From Spirosoma arboris (GTDB lineage: Bacteria > Bacteroidota > Bacteroidia > Cytophagales > Spirosomataceae): DNA of 64,000 nt. Below the pieces are notes generated by a model. That model worked only from the letters and a program-made list of their open reading frames with translations. It had not been told where the DNA came from and made no database searches. The translations under genes were made by a program, and so were the position numbers. Where the stretch lies: contig NZ_WPIN01000005.1 of assembly GCF_009754945.1 (NCBI RefSeq), positions 62,001 through 126,000 on the forward strand, given 5' to 3'. Below are positions 17,796 to 25,958 of this stretch, one piece after another (the first letter of the stretch is position 1; every line of letters starts with the position of its first letter).

Positions 17796-20417
17796 ATGAA
17801 ACCTACCCCATCGCGTTGGATCACCTGGCTACTAAAAACCTTTGGTCACCCCGATACGCTCGAAGAAGTGCAGGGCGATTTGCTAGAACTGTATGCTTAT
17901 TGGGTCGAGACGGTGGGCATACGTAAGGCCAATTGGCGGTATTGCCTGAGTGCGTTGAAGTTGTTACGGCCGTTGGCCAAATCGAAACGATTAGTAGAGT
18001 ACCCTTCACCCTTTTTCTTAAGCCCCAACATGATTCGCAACTATGTCAAAATCGCACTAAGAAACCTCGTTAAGAACAAGGTCTATTCGTTTATAAACAT
18101 TGGCGGTCTGGCCGCAGGAATGGCCGTAGCCATGCTGATTGGCCTTTGGATTTACGACGAGTTGTCGTTCGACAAATTCAACTCGAACCACAGCCGCATT
18201 GCCAAGGTCATGCTGCAACAAACGGTTGATGGAACAACGTCCACCAGCGAAGCAATACCCATTCCGCTGGGAAAGGCGCTAAAAAACGACTATGGCAGCG
18301 ATTTTAGTCAGGTCGTACTCACACACGGAACAGGTGAACAGATTCTGGCCCATGACACCAATAAATTCACAAAAAGGGGGTCTTATGTAGAGCCCGAATT
18401 CCTTCAACTGCTGCCTCTGAAGCTCTTGGAAGGTACGCAGACTGCCCTAAACGACCCTACTTCTATTGTGCTATCTGCGTCAACAGCTAAAGCCCTTTTT
18501 GGCGATACCGACCCGATGAACCAGATCGTGAAGGTCAATAACCAACTGGCCGTTAAGGTGGCTGGCGTTTACGAAGATTTCCCGGCCAATTCGGAGTTTA
18601 GAGATGTGCATTATCTAAGTCCTTGGGCGCAATTCGTTGCCGATCAGGGCTGGGTGAAACGAGCACAGGATGAGGATAACTGGACTTTAAACTCTTTTCT
18701 GTTACTCGTCCAGATTGCGCCCAACACCGATTTCGACAAAATCTCGGCCAAAATCGCCCACGTCAAGGCAACCCATGCCAAAGACGAAGCGAAATTCAAT
18801 CCCAACGTGTTCCTGCATCCCATGAGTCGCTGGCATTTGTATTCAGACTGGGAAAATGGCGTGCCGGTTCGGGGACGTATCCAGTTTGTCTGGCTGTTTG
18901 GGATCATTGGCGCTTTCGTGCTGTTGCTGGCCTGCATTAACTTCATGAATCTATCAACGGCTCGCTCTGAGAAACGCGCCAAGGAAGTGGGTATCCGCAA
19001 GGCGGTTGGTTCGGTACGTAGTCAATTGATTAGTCAGTTTTTTAGCGAGTCGTTTCTGGTCGTTGCGTTGGCCTTTGTGTTGTCGTTGCTCCTAGTGCAG
19101 CTTGCGCTTCCCTGGTTCAATGAAATTGCCGACAAACAGATGGTTATTTTATGGGGCAATCCGTTGTTTTGGGCCTTTAGTCTGAGTTTTAGCCTACTGA
19201 CAGGCTTGATTGCGGGTAGCTATCCGGCTCTTTATCTGTCTGGCTTTCAACCCATAAAAGTCTTAAAGGGTACGTTTCGGGTTGGTCGTTTTGCGGCTGT
19301 GCCCCGCAAAGTGTTGGTAGTGGTTCAATTTACGGTATCGGTCACTATCATCATCGGCACTATCATTGTTTTCCGGCAGATTCAATATGCCAAAAACAGA
19401 CCCATTGGTTATGATCGAGCAGGTCTGTTGAGTATTCGGATGAATACGCCGGATCTGGTTAAGCATTATGATATTATCCGCCATGACCTGCTGCAAACCG
19501 GTGCGGTTAGCAACCTAGCAGAATCATCAATGCCAACAACCGGCGTTTATTCAGGCGACTATCGATTAGACTGGAAAGGCCGAGCCCCCAATCAACCCGT
19601 TGATTTTGACGTGGTTGCCTGCACCCATGATTTTGGCAAAACGGTAGGCTGGCAAATCAAAGAGGGCCGCGATTTCTCCCGTGCGTTCTCGACCGACTCC
19701 GTTGGTCTGATCATGAACGAAAGCGCCATCAAGTACATGGGCCTGAAGCATCCAGTCGGGGAACAAATCAAATGGGCTGGTGAGACGTACACCATTATTG
19801 GCGTCGTGAAAGACCTCGTAACGAATTCTCCTTTTGAGCCCGTTAAGCAAACGGTTTTCAAGCTGAATTATCAGTGGACAAATTTCATTACAATTCGGCT
19901 CAATCCACAGGTAAGTGCCAGCGAAGCGCTTACTAAAATTGCGCCCGTTTTCCGAAAATACAACCCCGGCGGCCCATTCGATTACAAATTTGCCAGCGAT
20001 GAACACGAGGAGAAATTTCGGGCTGAAGAACGTATTAGTCAACTCGCTACGTTGTTTGCCATCCTCACTATTTTTATCAGTTGCCTGGGCCTGTTTGGCT
20101 TAGCTTCGTTTGTTGCCGAACAGCGTACCAAAGAGATCGGCGTTCGAAAAGTGCTGGGTGCCTCAGTCTTCAATCTGTGGCAACTCCTCTCGAAAGACTT
20201 TGTCGTTCTGGTTGTGATTTCGTTTCTGATTGCCTCACCAGCCGCCTATTACGTCATGAACAACTGGTTGCAGCAGTATCAATATCATTCCGATATCGCC
20301 TGGTGGATTTTTGCATTAGCTGGTGCGGGAGCGTTGCTAGTGACGTTACTGACAGTCAGTTTCCAGAGTATCAGGGCAGCCTTGGTGAATCCGGTGAAAT
20401 CATTACGATCAGAATAA
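17796..20417 (+). CDS. FtsX/MacB-type ABC permease with prefix domain (permease 6)
   Basis: The protein is 873 aa and close to permease 1 along its length. Both have KNKxYSFINIGGLAxGMAV in TM1, RIAKVM, MSxWHLYSxW before the first FtsX domain and RPxGYDRxGL in the second half. The prefix domain is at about 7-65. The FtsX loops are KRAKEVGIRKAVGSVRSQ and RTKEIGVRKVLGASVFNL; the tail is NPVKSLRSE. Permeases 1 and 6 being the outermost intact copies suggests that the ends of the array derive from one duplication and that the inner copies were added or diverged separately. No ATPase gene follows. Confidence 0.92.
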   Translation: MKPTPSRWITWLLKTFGHPDTLEEVQGDLLELYAYWVETVGIRKANWRYCLSALKLLRPLAKSKRLVEYPSPFFLSPNMIRNYVKIALRNLVKNKVYSFINIGGLAAGMAVAMLIGLWIYDELSFDKFNSNHSRIAKVMLQQTVDGTTSTSEAIPIPLGKALKNDYGSDFSQVVLTHGTGEQILAHDTNKFTKRGSYVEPEFLQLLPLKLLEGTQTALNDPTSIVLSASTAKALFGDTDPMNQIVKVNNQLAVKVAGVYEDFPANSEFRDVHYLSPWAQFVADQGWVKRAQDEDNWTLNSFLLLVQIAPNTDFDKISAKIAHVKATHAKDEAKFNPNVFLHPMSRWHLYSDWENGVPVRGRIQFVWLFGIIGAFVLLLACINFMNLSTARSEKRAKEVGIRKAVGSVRSQLISQFFSESFLVVALAFVLSLLLVQLALPWFNEIADKQMVILWGNPLFWAFSLSFSLLTGLIAGSYPALYLSGFQPIKVLKGTFRVGRFAAVPRKVLVVVQFTVSVTIIIGTIIVFRQIQYAKNRPIGYDRAGLLSIRMNTPDLVKHYDIIRHDLLQTGAVSNLAESSMPTTGVYSGDYRLDWKGRAPNQPVDFDVVACTHDFGKTVGWQIKEGRDFSRAFSTDSVGLIMNESAIKYMGLKHPVGEQIKWAGETYTIIGVVKDLVTNSPFEPVKQTVFKLNYQWTNFITIRLNPQVSASEALTKIAPVFRKYNPGGPFDYKFASDEHEEKFRAEERISQLATLFAILTIFISCLGLFGLASFVAEQRTKEIGVRKVLGASVFNLWQLLSKDFVVLVVISFLIASPAAYYVMNNWLQQYQYHSDIAWWIFALAGAGALLVTLLTVSFQSIRAALVNPVKSLRSE

Positions 20418-20433
20418 ACCCGTTTCCTGTTCC

Positions 20434-20461
20434 GTAGAGACAGGGCATTCCCTGTCTCTAC
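20434..20461. repeat. 28-nt palindrome, family A copy 2
   Basis: Same sequence as 11957-11984 except for one central base (GGCATTCC for GGCATGCC). The flanks also match: AATAAACCCGTT precedes the palindrome in both places, so this gap and the gap before permease 4 share descent. It lies 12 nt before the start of the permease 7 remnant. Confidence 0.9.
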
Positions 20462-20473
20462 CAATGACAAACC

Positions 20474-20770
20474 ATGATTCCACCCCGTTTTGCTACCTGG
20501 CTCCTCGACCACTTCGGTCACCCTGACACGCTCGAAGAAGTGCAGGGTGACCTGCTCGAACTGTATACCTATTGGGTTGAGACGGTGGGCGTACGTAAGG
20601 CGAATTGGCGGTATAGCCTGAGTGTATTGAAATTACTGCAGCTATTAACTAAACGAAACTCAAGCGAACAGTATCCTTTATTTTTAGCCTATTATCTTAC
20701 GCAACATATAAAATCGCCTTTCGAAATCTCGCCCAAAGAACCGTCCTAAAATCTGGCCGCGGGAATGTAT
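20474..20770 (+). pseudogene. 5' remnant of a seventh prefix-domain permease
   Basis: The first 70 codons are a good prefix domain (PPRFATWLLDHFGHPDTLEE ... LLELYTYWVETVGVRKANWRY), matching the six intact genes. After ...LKLLQLLTKRNSSEQYP the frame is lost: TTACGCAACATATAAAATCG (20696 on) corresponds to the CGCAACTATxTxAAAATCGC of its sisters with a base missing, giving FEISPKEPS and a stop at 20749. Recognisable DNA (CGCCTTTCGAAATCTCGCC) ends near 20740-20770. All membrane and periplasmic parts are gone. A 91-aa product could be made, but I call it a pseudogene. Its 3' end seems to survive at 24224, beyond the LRR gene. Confidence 0.85.
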
Positions 20771-20809
20771 ACGACCAGTGATGGAAAGCAAGTCAAAATC
20801 GTAGTGTAT

Positions 20810-20843
20810 ATAGTCGCTTCTTGATGAAAAGCGACTATTTTTG
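20810..20843 (+). terminator. Hairpin terminator before the LRR-Roc-COR-TIR gene
   Basis: ATAGTCGCTT (20810-20819) pairs with AAGCGACTAT (20829-20838), followed by TTTTGTTT. It would stop read-through from the permease operon. Confidence 0.8.
20836..20843 (+). promoter_or_regulatory. Candidate -7 element in the terminator T-tract
   Basis: TATTTTTG matches the Bacteroidota consensus TAnnTTTG exactly and lies 25 nt before the chosen ATG at 20869. No clear TTTG lies at the -33 position. The same bases form the end of the terminator stem and its T-run. Confidence 0.4.
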
Positions 20844-20868
20844 TTTCTATCCCTTAAAAAACTACGCC

Positions 20869-23800
20869 ATGAGTAAGCTAGCTATTGAATTAATCTGTGA
20901 AAATAGAAAAACGCAAGATCCGTTTTTGGATTTAGGCAATTGCGGCCTCACAGAATTACCTGAAGAATTATTTAATTGTATTTGGCTAGAGCAGCTAAAC
21001 TTAAGTAAAGTATATTACAGTGATGAAACTAGCCAATGGGTTAAATCCAAAAACAATGGAATTAAAAATTCTTTATACTCTAACAATATACTACCGTTAA
21101 AAAATTTATTTAATTTAAAAAAACTCTATCTGAGTAGTAATAAAATTTCTAGCACTAAGCCTTTTGAAAATTTAGTCAATTTACAAGTATTGCATTTAGG
21201 GGATAATGAGATTGAGGATATAAGTCATTTAGTAAATATATCTAACTTACGTGTATTGGATTTAAGCAACAATTTAATTACTGATGCTATTCATCTTAGA
21301 AATAACATTCAGCTACAAGTATTACTTCTAAGTCATAACAAAATTACTTGCAATAATTTTCTTGAGCATTTAACTAAATTACAAGTATTATACTTAAACA
21401 GTAATGTAATTACCGAATTTAACTCAATCAAAAATCTAACTAAACTAGAGAAATTATATTTAATGAATAATAGAATTGAAAATATTGATTTTATCCAGAA
21501 TTTAATCAGCTTAAAAAAAATAAATTTAAGCAACAATTTTATTAAAAATATTGAACCTTTAAGATATTTAATTAGTACAGAATCTCTCAACTTAAGCAAT
21601 AATGATATTATAGATATCATTATTCTCAATAAAATGATAAATCTACAAGTAGTAGATTTAAGCAGTAATAAAATTAAAGATGTTAGTTCTCTTAAAAATT
21701 TAAACAAACTACATACATTAGATTTAAGAAATAATATAATTACCAATATCAAGTATCTTGAAAACATAGTAAAGTTAAAGAACCTTGACTTGAGTTATAA
21801 TAAAATAAAAGACATTAAATTTCTTCAAAACTTAATTAGTCTACAATCGCTAGACTTAAGTAGCAATGAAATTAAGAATATAGCATTTTTAAAAAATTTG
21901 CTTAACTTAAGAATACTAAATTTAAGAAATAATAGAATTTCAGACATAAGCCATGTATTACCGCTGTTAAAAAAGGAAAAACCACTTCTTGTTAGCTTAA
22001 AAACATTTGACTATAAAGGTAAATTAAATATTTCCGATAATGATTTAGTTAGCCCACCTATTGAAATTGCAAAACAAGGCAATCAAGCTATTCTGCATTA
22101 TTTTGATGAATTAGAAAAACAGGGGACAGATTACTTGTATGAAGCTAAAATGCTTATTGTCGGTCAACCTCGAGCAGGTAAAACGTCTTTGCGGTATAAG
22201 CTATTTGAGCAGCAATCTGTCTTGCCACCGGAAGAGGCTACAACGCGAGGCATTGATATTCAATCCCTTACCTTTATTATGAATGATCAGGATAATAAAG
22301 CTCAACAATTTACCTACCATGCTTGGGACTTTGGTGGTCAGCAGATTTATCAGTCAACTCATCAGTTTTTTCTAACGCACCGCTCACTCTATGTGCTGGT
22401 GATGGATACTGGAAAAGACAGCTTTAGAAACGACGATTCAACCATAAATTACTGGTTGCAAGTCGTTGAATTGCTGGGAGGAAACAGTCCTGTAGTCTTG
22501 TTACGGAATGAAAAGAATGAACGAACATTTAGCGTGAATTTACCCTCTAAAAAGGCGCGTTTCGCCTTTCTCAAAAACGACTATGGTATCGATCTGAATG
22601 CCCTGATTCCAAATACGCCGGCTTACAAAGTCGATCAAGACAGAGCGTTTAAGCAGTTCCGAGACACGATCGAAATGGAGTTAAAACACTTACCCTTAGT
22701 TGGTTTCCCTATGCCCAAAAACTGGATAAAGATTCGCGAAGCTCTACAGAGTCTTAGTCAGCAGAAGCCGTATATCTACTGGTCTGAATACAGTCAACTT
22801 TGCCAAGATCATGCAGTTGCCGAGTATGAACGGCAACTGGAATTAAGCAGTATTTTCCATGATCTGGGTGTATTTCTGCACTTTCAGGATTATTATACAC
22901 TGAAAGAGTTTATTATTCTTCAGAATGTGTGGGCCACGGATGCAGTATTTGCCGTATTGGATAGCCCGTTGGTTAAAGCTAGTAAAGGAAAATTTACGGA
23001 TAAGGATTTAGCAGCGATCTGGCAAAAAAAGAATTATGACCCGAGCATACACCATAGGTTACTTGCCTTGATGATGCAGTTTGAACTATGCTATCAGGTC
23101 GACAATTATTTCACGCATGAATATATCGTTCCAGAAATGCTGACGAAGGAGTCACCAGACAATTATACTTGGACTCCCCGCCATGATTTGCCGCTTCATT
23201 ATCGCTATGATTTCATGCCGAAGGGTATTCTAACCCGGCTCATCGTCCGTTTACACCCGCATATAAGTCGGGATAAAAAGAATCAGCAGGTTGTCTGGAA
23301 ATCGGGCGTAAACATAGATGGTACCACAATGGACTGTCCCACCACGTTTGCCGAAATAACTGAAGCTTGGGATAACGAGCAGTTACTAGTTCGCGTGCAG
23401 GGCAAATTTCCGAAAGAGTTGATGAGTAAAATCACTTTTGTCATAGACTCCATCAATAGCGATTTTTTCAAACAGGTAAGCCGTGACCCAGCCAGCCAGA
23501 AAAGTAAATGGTATAAAATGATTCCCTGTGTTTGTTCTATTTGTAAAATTAATCCTGACAAGCATTTTTATGAGTACAGCAAATTACTGGAACGAAAAGA
23601 ATACGGAAGACTAACCATCGAGTGTGATCGAAAACCATTTGAGACTGTTTCCATTAATGAACTACTTGAGGGTATTTTTTCAGAAAAGTTAGCTCATCAT
23701 ACACAATCAGAAAACATGGAAAATTCTCCCAAAAAGATCTTCATTTCCTATTCTCATAAAGATGAAAAACGATGGAAAAATAAAATAATTACCCATTTGG

Positions 23801-24213
23801 CTCCTTTGAAGAACCAGGACCTGATTGAAAGCTGGAACGATCGACAGATTGAAGCGGGTCTTTGGGATCTTCAGATTGAAAAAGCGATGGAAGAGGCTGA
23901 TATTTTTCTACTATTGATCACGGCTAATTTTTTAGCCTCCAACTACATAAGTTCCAAAGAAATCGCGACCGCTTACCGTCGCTTTAAAGAAGGAACAGCC
24001 CGAATCTTCCCTGTCATTTGTGATGCCTGTAAATGGGAATTGCAACCCGTTACCAAAACGGAAAAAGAATTTAATTCAGTAACCAATAAAGAAATGTATG
24101 TCTGTTTAGGCCAGTTTCAGGCGTTTCCCAAAGATGCTCGCCCTATAAAAAGCTGGACTAATATTCAGGATGGGTTTCTGGATGTTATCAATCAGTTGGA
24201 GAAGCATTTATAG
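20869..24213 (+). CDS. LRR-Roc-COR-TIR protein, candidate immunity sensor
   Basis: The protein is 1114 aa from MSKLAIELICENRK at 20869; earlier in-frame TTG/ATG codons (20821, 20824) lie inside the terminator hairpin. Residues 77-362 are 13 tandem 22-residue SDS22-like leucine-rich repeats (LxxLxxLDLSxNxIxDIxxLxN). A Roc GTPase domain follows: P-loop GQPRAGKTS at 432-440, DFGGQQ at about 487-492, but RNEKNE where NKxD is usual. A COR-like region runs to about 850. The C-terminal TIR domain starts at about 955 (KKIFISYSHKDEKRW, WNDRQIEAGLW, SSKEIATAYRRF with the likely catalytic Glu). Roco proteins are GTP-dependent switches, and bacterial TIR domains often degrade NAD+ in phage defence. The LRR half is strikingly AT-rich. 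No partner gene is adjacent; the gene is flanked by two pieces of a permease. Confidence 0.9.
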   Translation: MSKLAIELICENRKTQDPFLDLGNCGLTELPEELFNCIWLEQLNLSKVYYSDETSQWVKSKNNGIKNSLYSNNILPLKNLFNLKKLYLSSNKISSTKPFENLVNLQVLHLGDNEIEDISHLVNISNLRVLDLSNNLITDAIHLRNNIQLQVLLLSHNKITCNNFLEHLTKLQVLYLNSNVITEFNSIKNLTKLEKLYLMNNRIENIDFIQNLISLKKINLSNNFIKNIEPLRYLISTESLNLSNNDIIDIIILNKMINLQVVDLSSNKIKDVSSLKNLNKLHTLDLRNNIITNIKYLENIVKLKNLDLSYNKIKDIKFLQNLISLQSLDLSSNEIKNIAFLKNLLNLRILNLRNNRISDISHVLPLLKKEKPLLVSLKTFDYKGKLNISDNDLVSPPIEIAKQGNQAILHYFDELEKQGTDYLYEAKMLIVGQPRAGKTSLRYKLFEQQSVLPPEEATTRGIDIQSLTFIMNDQDNKAQQFTYHAWDFGGQQIYQSTHQFFLTHRSLYVLVMDTGKDSFRNDDSTINYWLQVVELLGGNSPVVLLRNEKNERTFSVNLPSKKARFAFLKNDYGIDLNALIPNTPAYKVDQDRAFKQFRDTIEMELKHLPLVGFPMPKNWIKIREALQSLSQQKPYIYWSEYSQLCQDHAVAEYERQLELSSIFHDLGVFLHFQDYYTLKEFIILQNVWATDAVFAVLDSPLVKASKGKFTDKDLAAIWQKKNYDPSIHHRLLALMMQFELCYQVDNYFTHEYIVPEMLTKESPDNYTWTPRHDLPLHYRYDFMPKGILTRLIVRLHPHISRDKKNQQVVWKSGVNIDGTTMDCPTTFAEITEAWDNEQLLVRVQGKFPKELMSKITFVIDSINSDFFKQVSRDPASQKSKWYKMIPCVCSICKINPDKHFYEYSKLLERKEYGRLTIECDRKPFETVSINELLEGIFSEKLAHHTQSENMENSPKKIFISYSHKDEKRWKNKIITHLAPLKNQDLIESWNDRQIEAGLWDLQIEKAMEEADIFLLLITANFLASNYISSKEIATAYRRFKEGTARIFPVICDACKWELQPVTKTEKEFNSVTNKEMYVCLGQFQAFPKDARPIKSWTNIQDGFLDVINQLEKHL

Positions 24214-24223
24214 CTTCCCCTAT

Positions 24224-24290
24224 TCATAATGTTGGGCGTATTGGCCATTGGGGTTGTGCTGTCAACCATTGATTTTCAGAGTATAGATAA
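24224..24290 (+). pseudogene. 3' remnant of a prefix-domain permease
   Basis: Starting 11 nt after the LRR gene, one frame reads FIMLGVLAIGVVLSTIDFQS followed by IDKA. The intact permeases read FVLAAFIAIGIALITVSFQS then IKAA at the same place, so the last TM helix and the FQSI motif are preserved, and about half of 24 aligned residues agree. The NPVKSLRSE tail is replaced by the palindrome at 24280. With the remnant at 20474 this brackets the LRR gene with the two ends of one permease, or of two different ones. Confidence 0.6.
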
Positions 24291-24309
24291 GGCATGCCTT
24301 GTCTATACT
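24280..24309. repeat. 30-nt palindrome, diverged family A copy 3
   Basis: AGTATAGATAAGGCAT (24280-24295) faces GCCTTGTCTATACT (24296-24309) with one mismatched pair. The core xTAxAGA(C/T)A(A/G)GGCATGCC matches the palindromes at 11957 and 20434. Its left arm overlaps the end of the permease 3' remnant. Confidence 0.75.
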
Positions 24310-24367
24310 TGTACATAAACGCTTTTATCAGCAACTTGCTACTTTACAATAGCAACACTGCATCTGC

Positions 24368-25627
24368 ATGAAAATCGTTTCGCTCGTTTTACTCCCATTT
24401 ATTCTTAGCTTTATTTGTCCACTGGTCGATCCAGTTCGTTCTGCATTCACGACTGGTTTTGATGTTACCATAATCGCGCCCATAAAAACGGATAAAAAGA
24501 TCATCACAGGGGCCGATCAGATTTCTGCCTACTTACCTTATCTTAAAGGCAAACGGATTGGGATGGTCGTTAACCAAACGTCCATCATTGGTAGCAAACC
24601 CAGTGTCGATAGTCTGGTGAGTCTGGGAGTAAATATTGTAAGCATTTTTGGCCCTGAACATGGATTTCGGGGGAACGCCAGTAACGGTGCTAAGGTCGAC
24701 GACGCTGTCGATGAGAAAACGGGCATTCCCGTTGTTTCGCTCTATGGCAAAAACAGGAAACCGTCAAAAGAACAATTAGCGAATATCGACCTGATGATTT
24801 TCGATATTCAGGATGTGGGCTGTCGGTTTTACACCTACATCAATACGCTCAACCACGTAATGGAAGCCTGCGCCGAAAACAATAAAGAGCTGATGATTCT
24901 GGATCGGCCAAATCCGAATGGCTTTATTGTGGATGGCCCGATTCTAGAAAAACATCTTTATTCGGGCATTGGGATGCATCCAATTCCCATTACACACGGT
25001 TGCACCATTGCTGAATTTGCCCAGATGATTAATGGTGAAGGATGGGGTGGGGTCACCAAAACGAATCCGTGCAAACTAAAAATCATTAAGCTAGCCAACT
25101 ACACGCACGATACACCCTATACGTTACCGATTCTGCCCTCGCCCAACCTGAATACGCAGCAATCCATTATGCTGTATCCAAGCACCTGCTGGTTCGAGGG
25201 GACGATCATCAGCCAGGGACGAGGCACCTATATGCCTTTCACTGTTTTAGGAGCGCCTGCACTGAAGGGAATTTATTCGTTTTCGTTTAAACCCGTTAGT
25301 CTCAAAGGCATGAGCGAAACGCCCCTGCACCAGGACGAAGAGTGCTACGGACTTGATCTACGGAAATATGACACCAATCTCCTACGAAAAACGAAGCAAC
25401 TCAATCTGCACTGGCTGATGGAGTTATACAAAGCCTATCCCGACAAAGCCCGTTTTTTTGACACGAGTTATAGTAAACAAATCGGCAATTTCGACTACCG
25501 GAGCGGTAACGATGCGCTTAGAAAGCAAATCATTGCGGGCGTCTCCGAAAAGGAAATTCGCCAAAGCTGGGAGCCTGGATTATCGGCTTACAAGCAAATG
25601 CGGAAGAAGTATTTACTATACCCATAA
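24368..25627 (+). CDS. DUF1343 / NamZ-like exo-beta-N-acetylmuramidase
   Basis: The protein is 419 aa with an N-terminal hydrophobic export signal (MKIVSLVLLPFILSFICPLV). The family landmarks are all there: GKRIGMVVNQTS near residue 60, FGPEHGFRG, GIPVVSLYGKNRKP, FDIQDVGCRFYTYI, LDRPNPNG with GPIL, ITHGCTIAEFAQMINGEGW, and LPSPNLNTQQSIMLYPSTCWFEGT. Characterised members (Tannerella NamZ, Bacillus YbbC; GH171) remove terminal N-acetylmuramic acid from peptidoglycan fragments, so this one probably works in cell-wall recycling in the periplasm. The length matches the family. Its own promoter is likely, as LRR gene read-through would cross the 24280 palindrome. Confidence 0.9.
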   Translation: MKIVSLVLLPFILSFICPLVDPVRSAFTTGFDVTIIAPIKTDKKIITGADQISAYLPYLKGKRIGMVVNQTSIIGSKPSVDSLVSLGVNIVSIFGPEHGFRGNASNGAKVDDAVDEKTGIPVVSLYGKNRKPSKEQLANIDLMIFDIQDVGCRFYTYINTLNHVMEACAENNKELMILDRPNPNGFIVDGPILEKHLYSGIGMHPIPITHGCTIAEFAQMINGEGWGGVTKTNPCKLKIIKLANYTHDTPYTLPILPSPNLNTQQSIMLYPSTCWFEGTIISQGRGTYMPFTVLGAPALKGIYSFSFKPVSLKGMSETPLHQDEECYGLDLRKYDTNLLRKTKQLNLHWLMELYKAYPDKARFFDTSYSKQIGNFDYRSGNDALRKQIIAGVSEKEIRQSWEPGLSAYKQMRKKYLLYP

Positions 25628-25910
25628 TGCTTTGCTGAGCCCAGTAATGGTCTCGTTTTACACTGATCCAGCCCTACAAAGCCCATCTTCTTTTTGTTGC
25701 CCTTGCGATGTTGTCAAACTCCTGACCACAACAGCAGGTATAGTACGAGACGACAAATTCGTAATAAGCAGCTTACTACTAATTGCCAATCAGCTGCCTG
25801 ATTGATTCGATTACTCATTGCCCGGTTGAATTGATTACCATCAGCGGAGCCTGTCCTGAATGTTATAGCTTTTGTCCCAAACGGGATAGGTACGCCAAAG
25901 GCTGGTGTTA

Positions 25911-25918
25911 TATCTTTG
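25911..25918 (+). promoter_or_regulatory. Candidate -7 promoter element of the S41 protease gene
   Basis: TATCTTTG is an exact TAnnTTTG match 40 nt before the ATG at 25959. It argues against the in-frame GTG at 25905 as start codon, since transcription would begin after it. The gap before it (25628-25910) shows no gene or repeat I can support. Confidence 0.55.
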
Positions 25919-25958
25919 TTTAATGTCAATTCCTTTTTTAATCCAAAACAATACCTGC

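Noticed and set aside
21333..21767. Long antisense open frame (144 codons) in the LRR region
   Set aside because: It mirrors the repeat codons of the LRR array (complement of TTA/AAT/AAA codons gives Leu/Ile/Phe runs) and shows no domain, signal or start context.
21097..21954. Possible 66-nt tandem DNA repeat or CRISPR-like array
   Set aside because: The period comes from 22-residue LRR units; the DNA units are diverged and fully coding, with no spacer-repeat structure.
24214..24367. Insertion sequence end or target-site duplication next to the LRR gene
   Set aside because: No transposase, terminal inverted repeats shared with the other side (20750-20868), or direct repeat could be found.
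25628..25910. Small gene in the gap before the S41 protease (open frame 25458-25805)
   Set aside because: It overlaps the NamZ-like gene in another frame and has no recognisable feature or start context.
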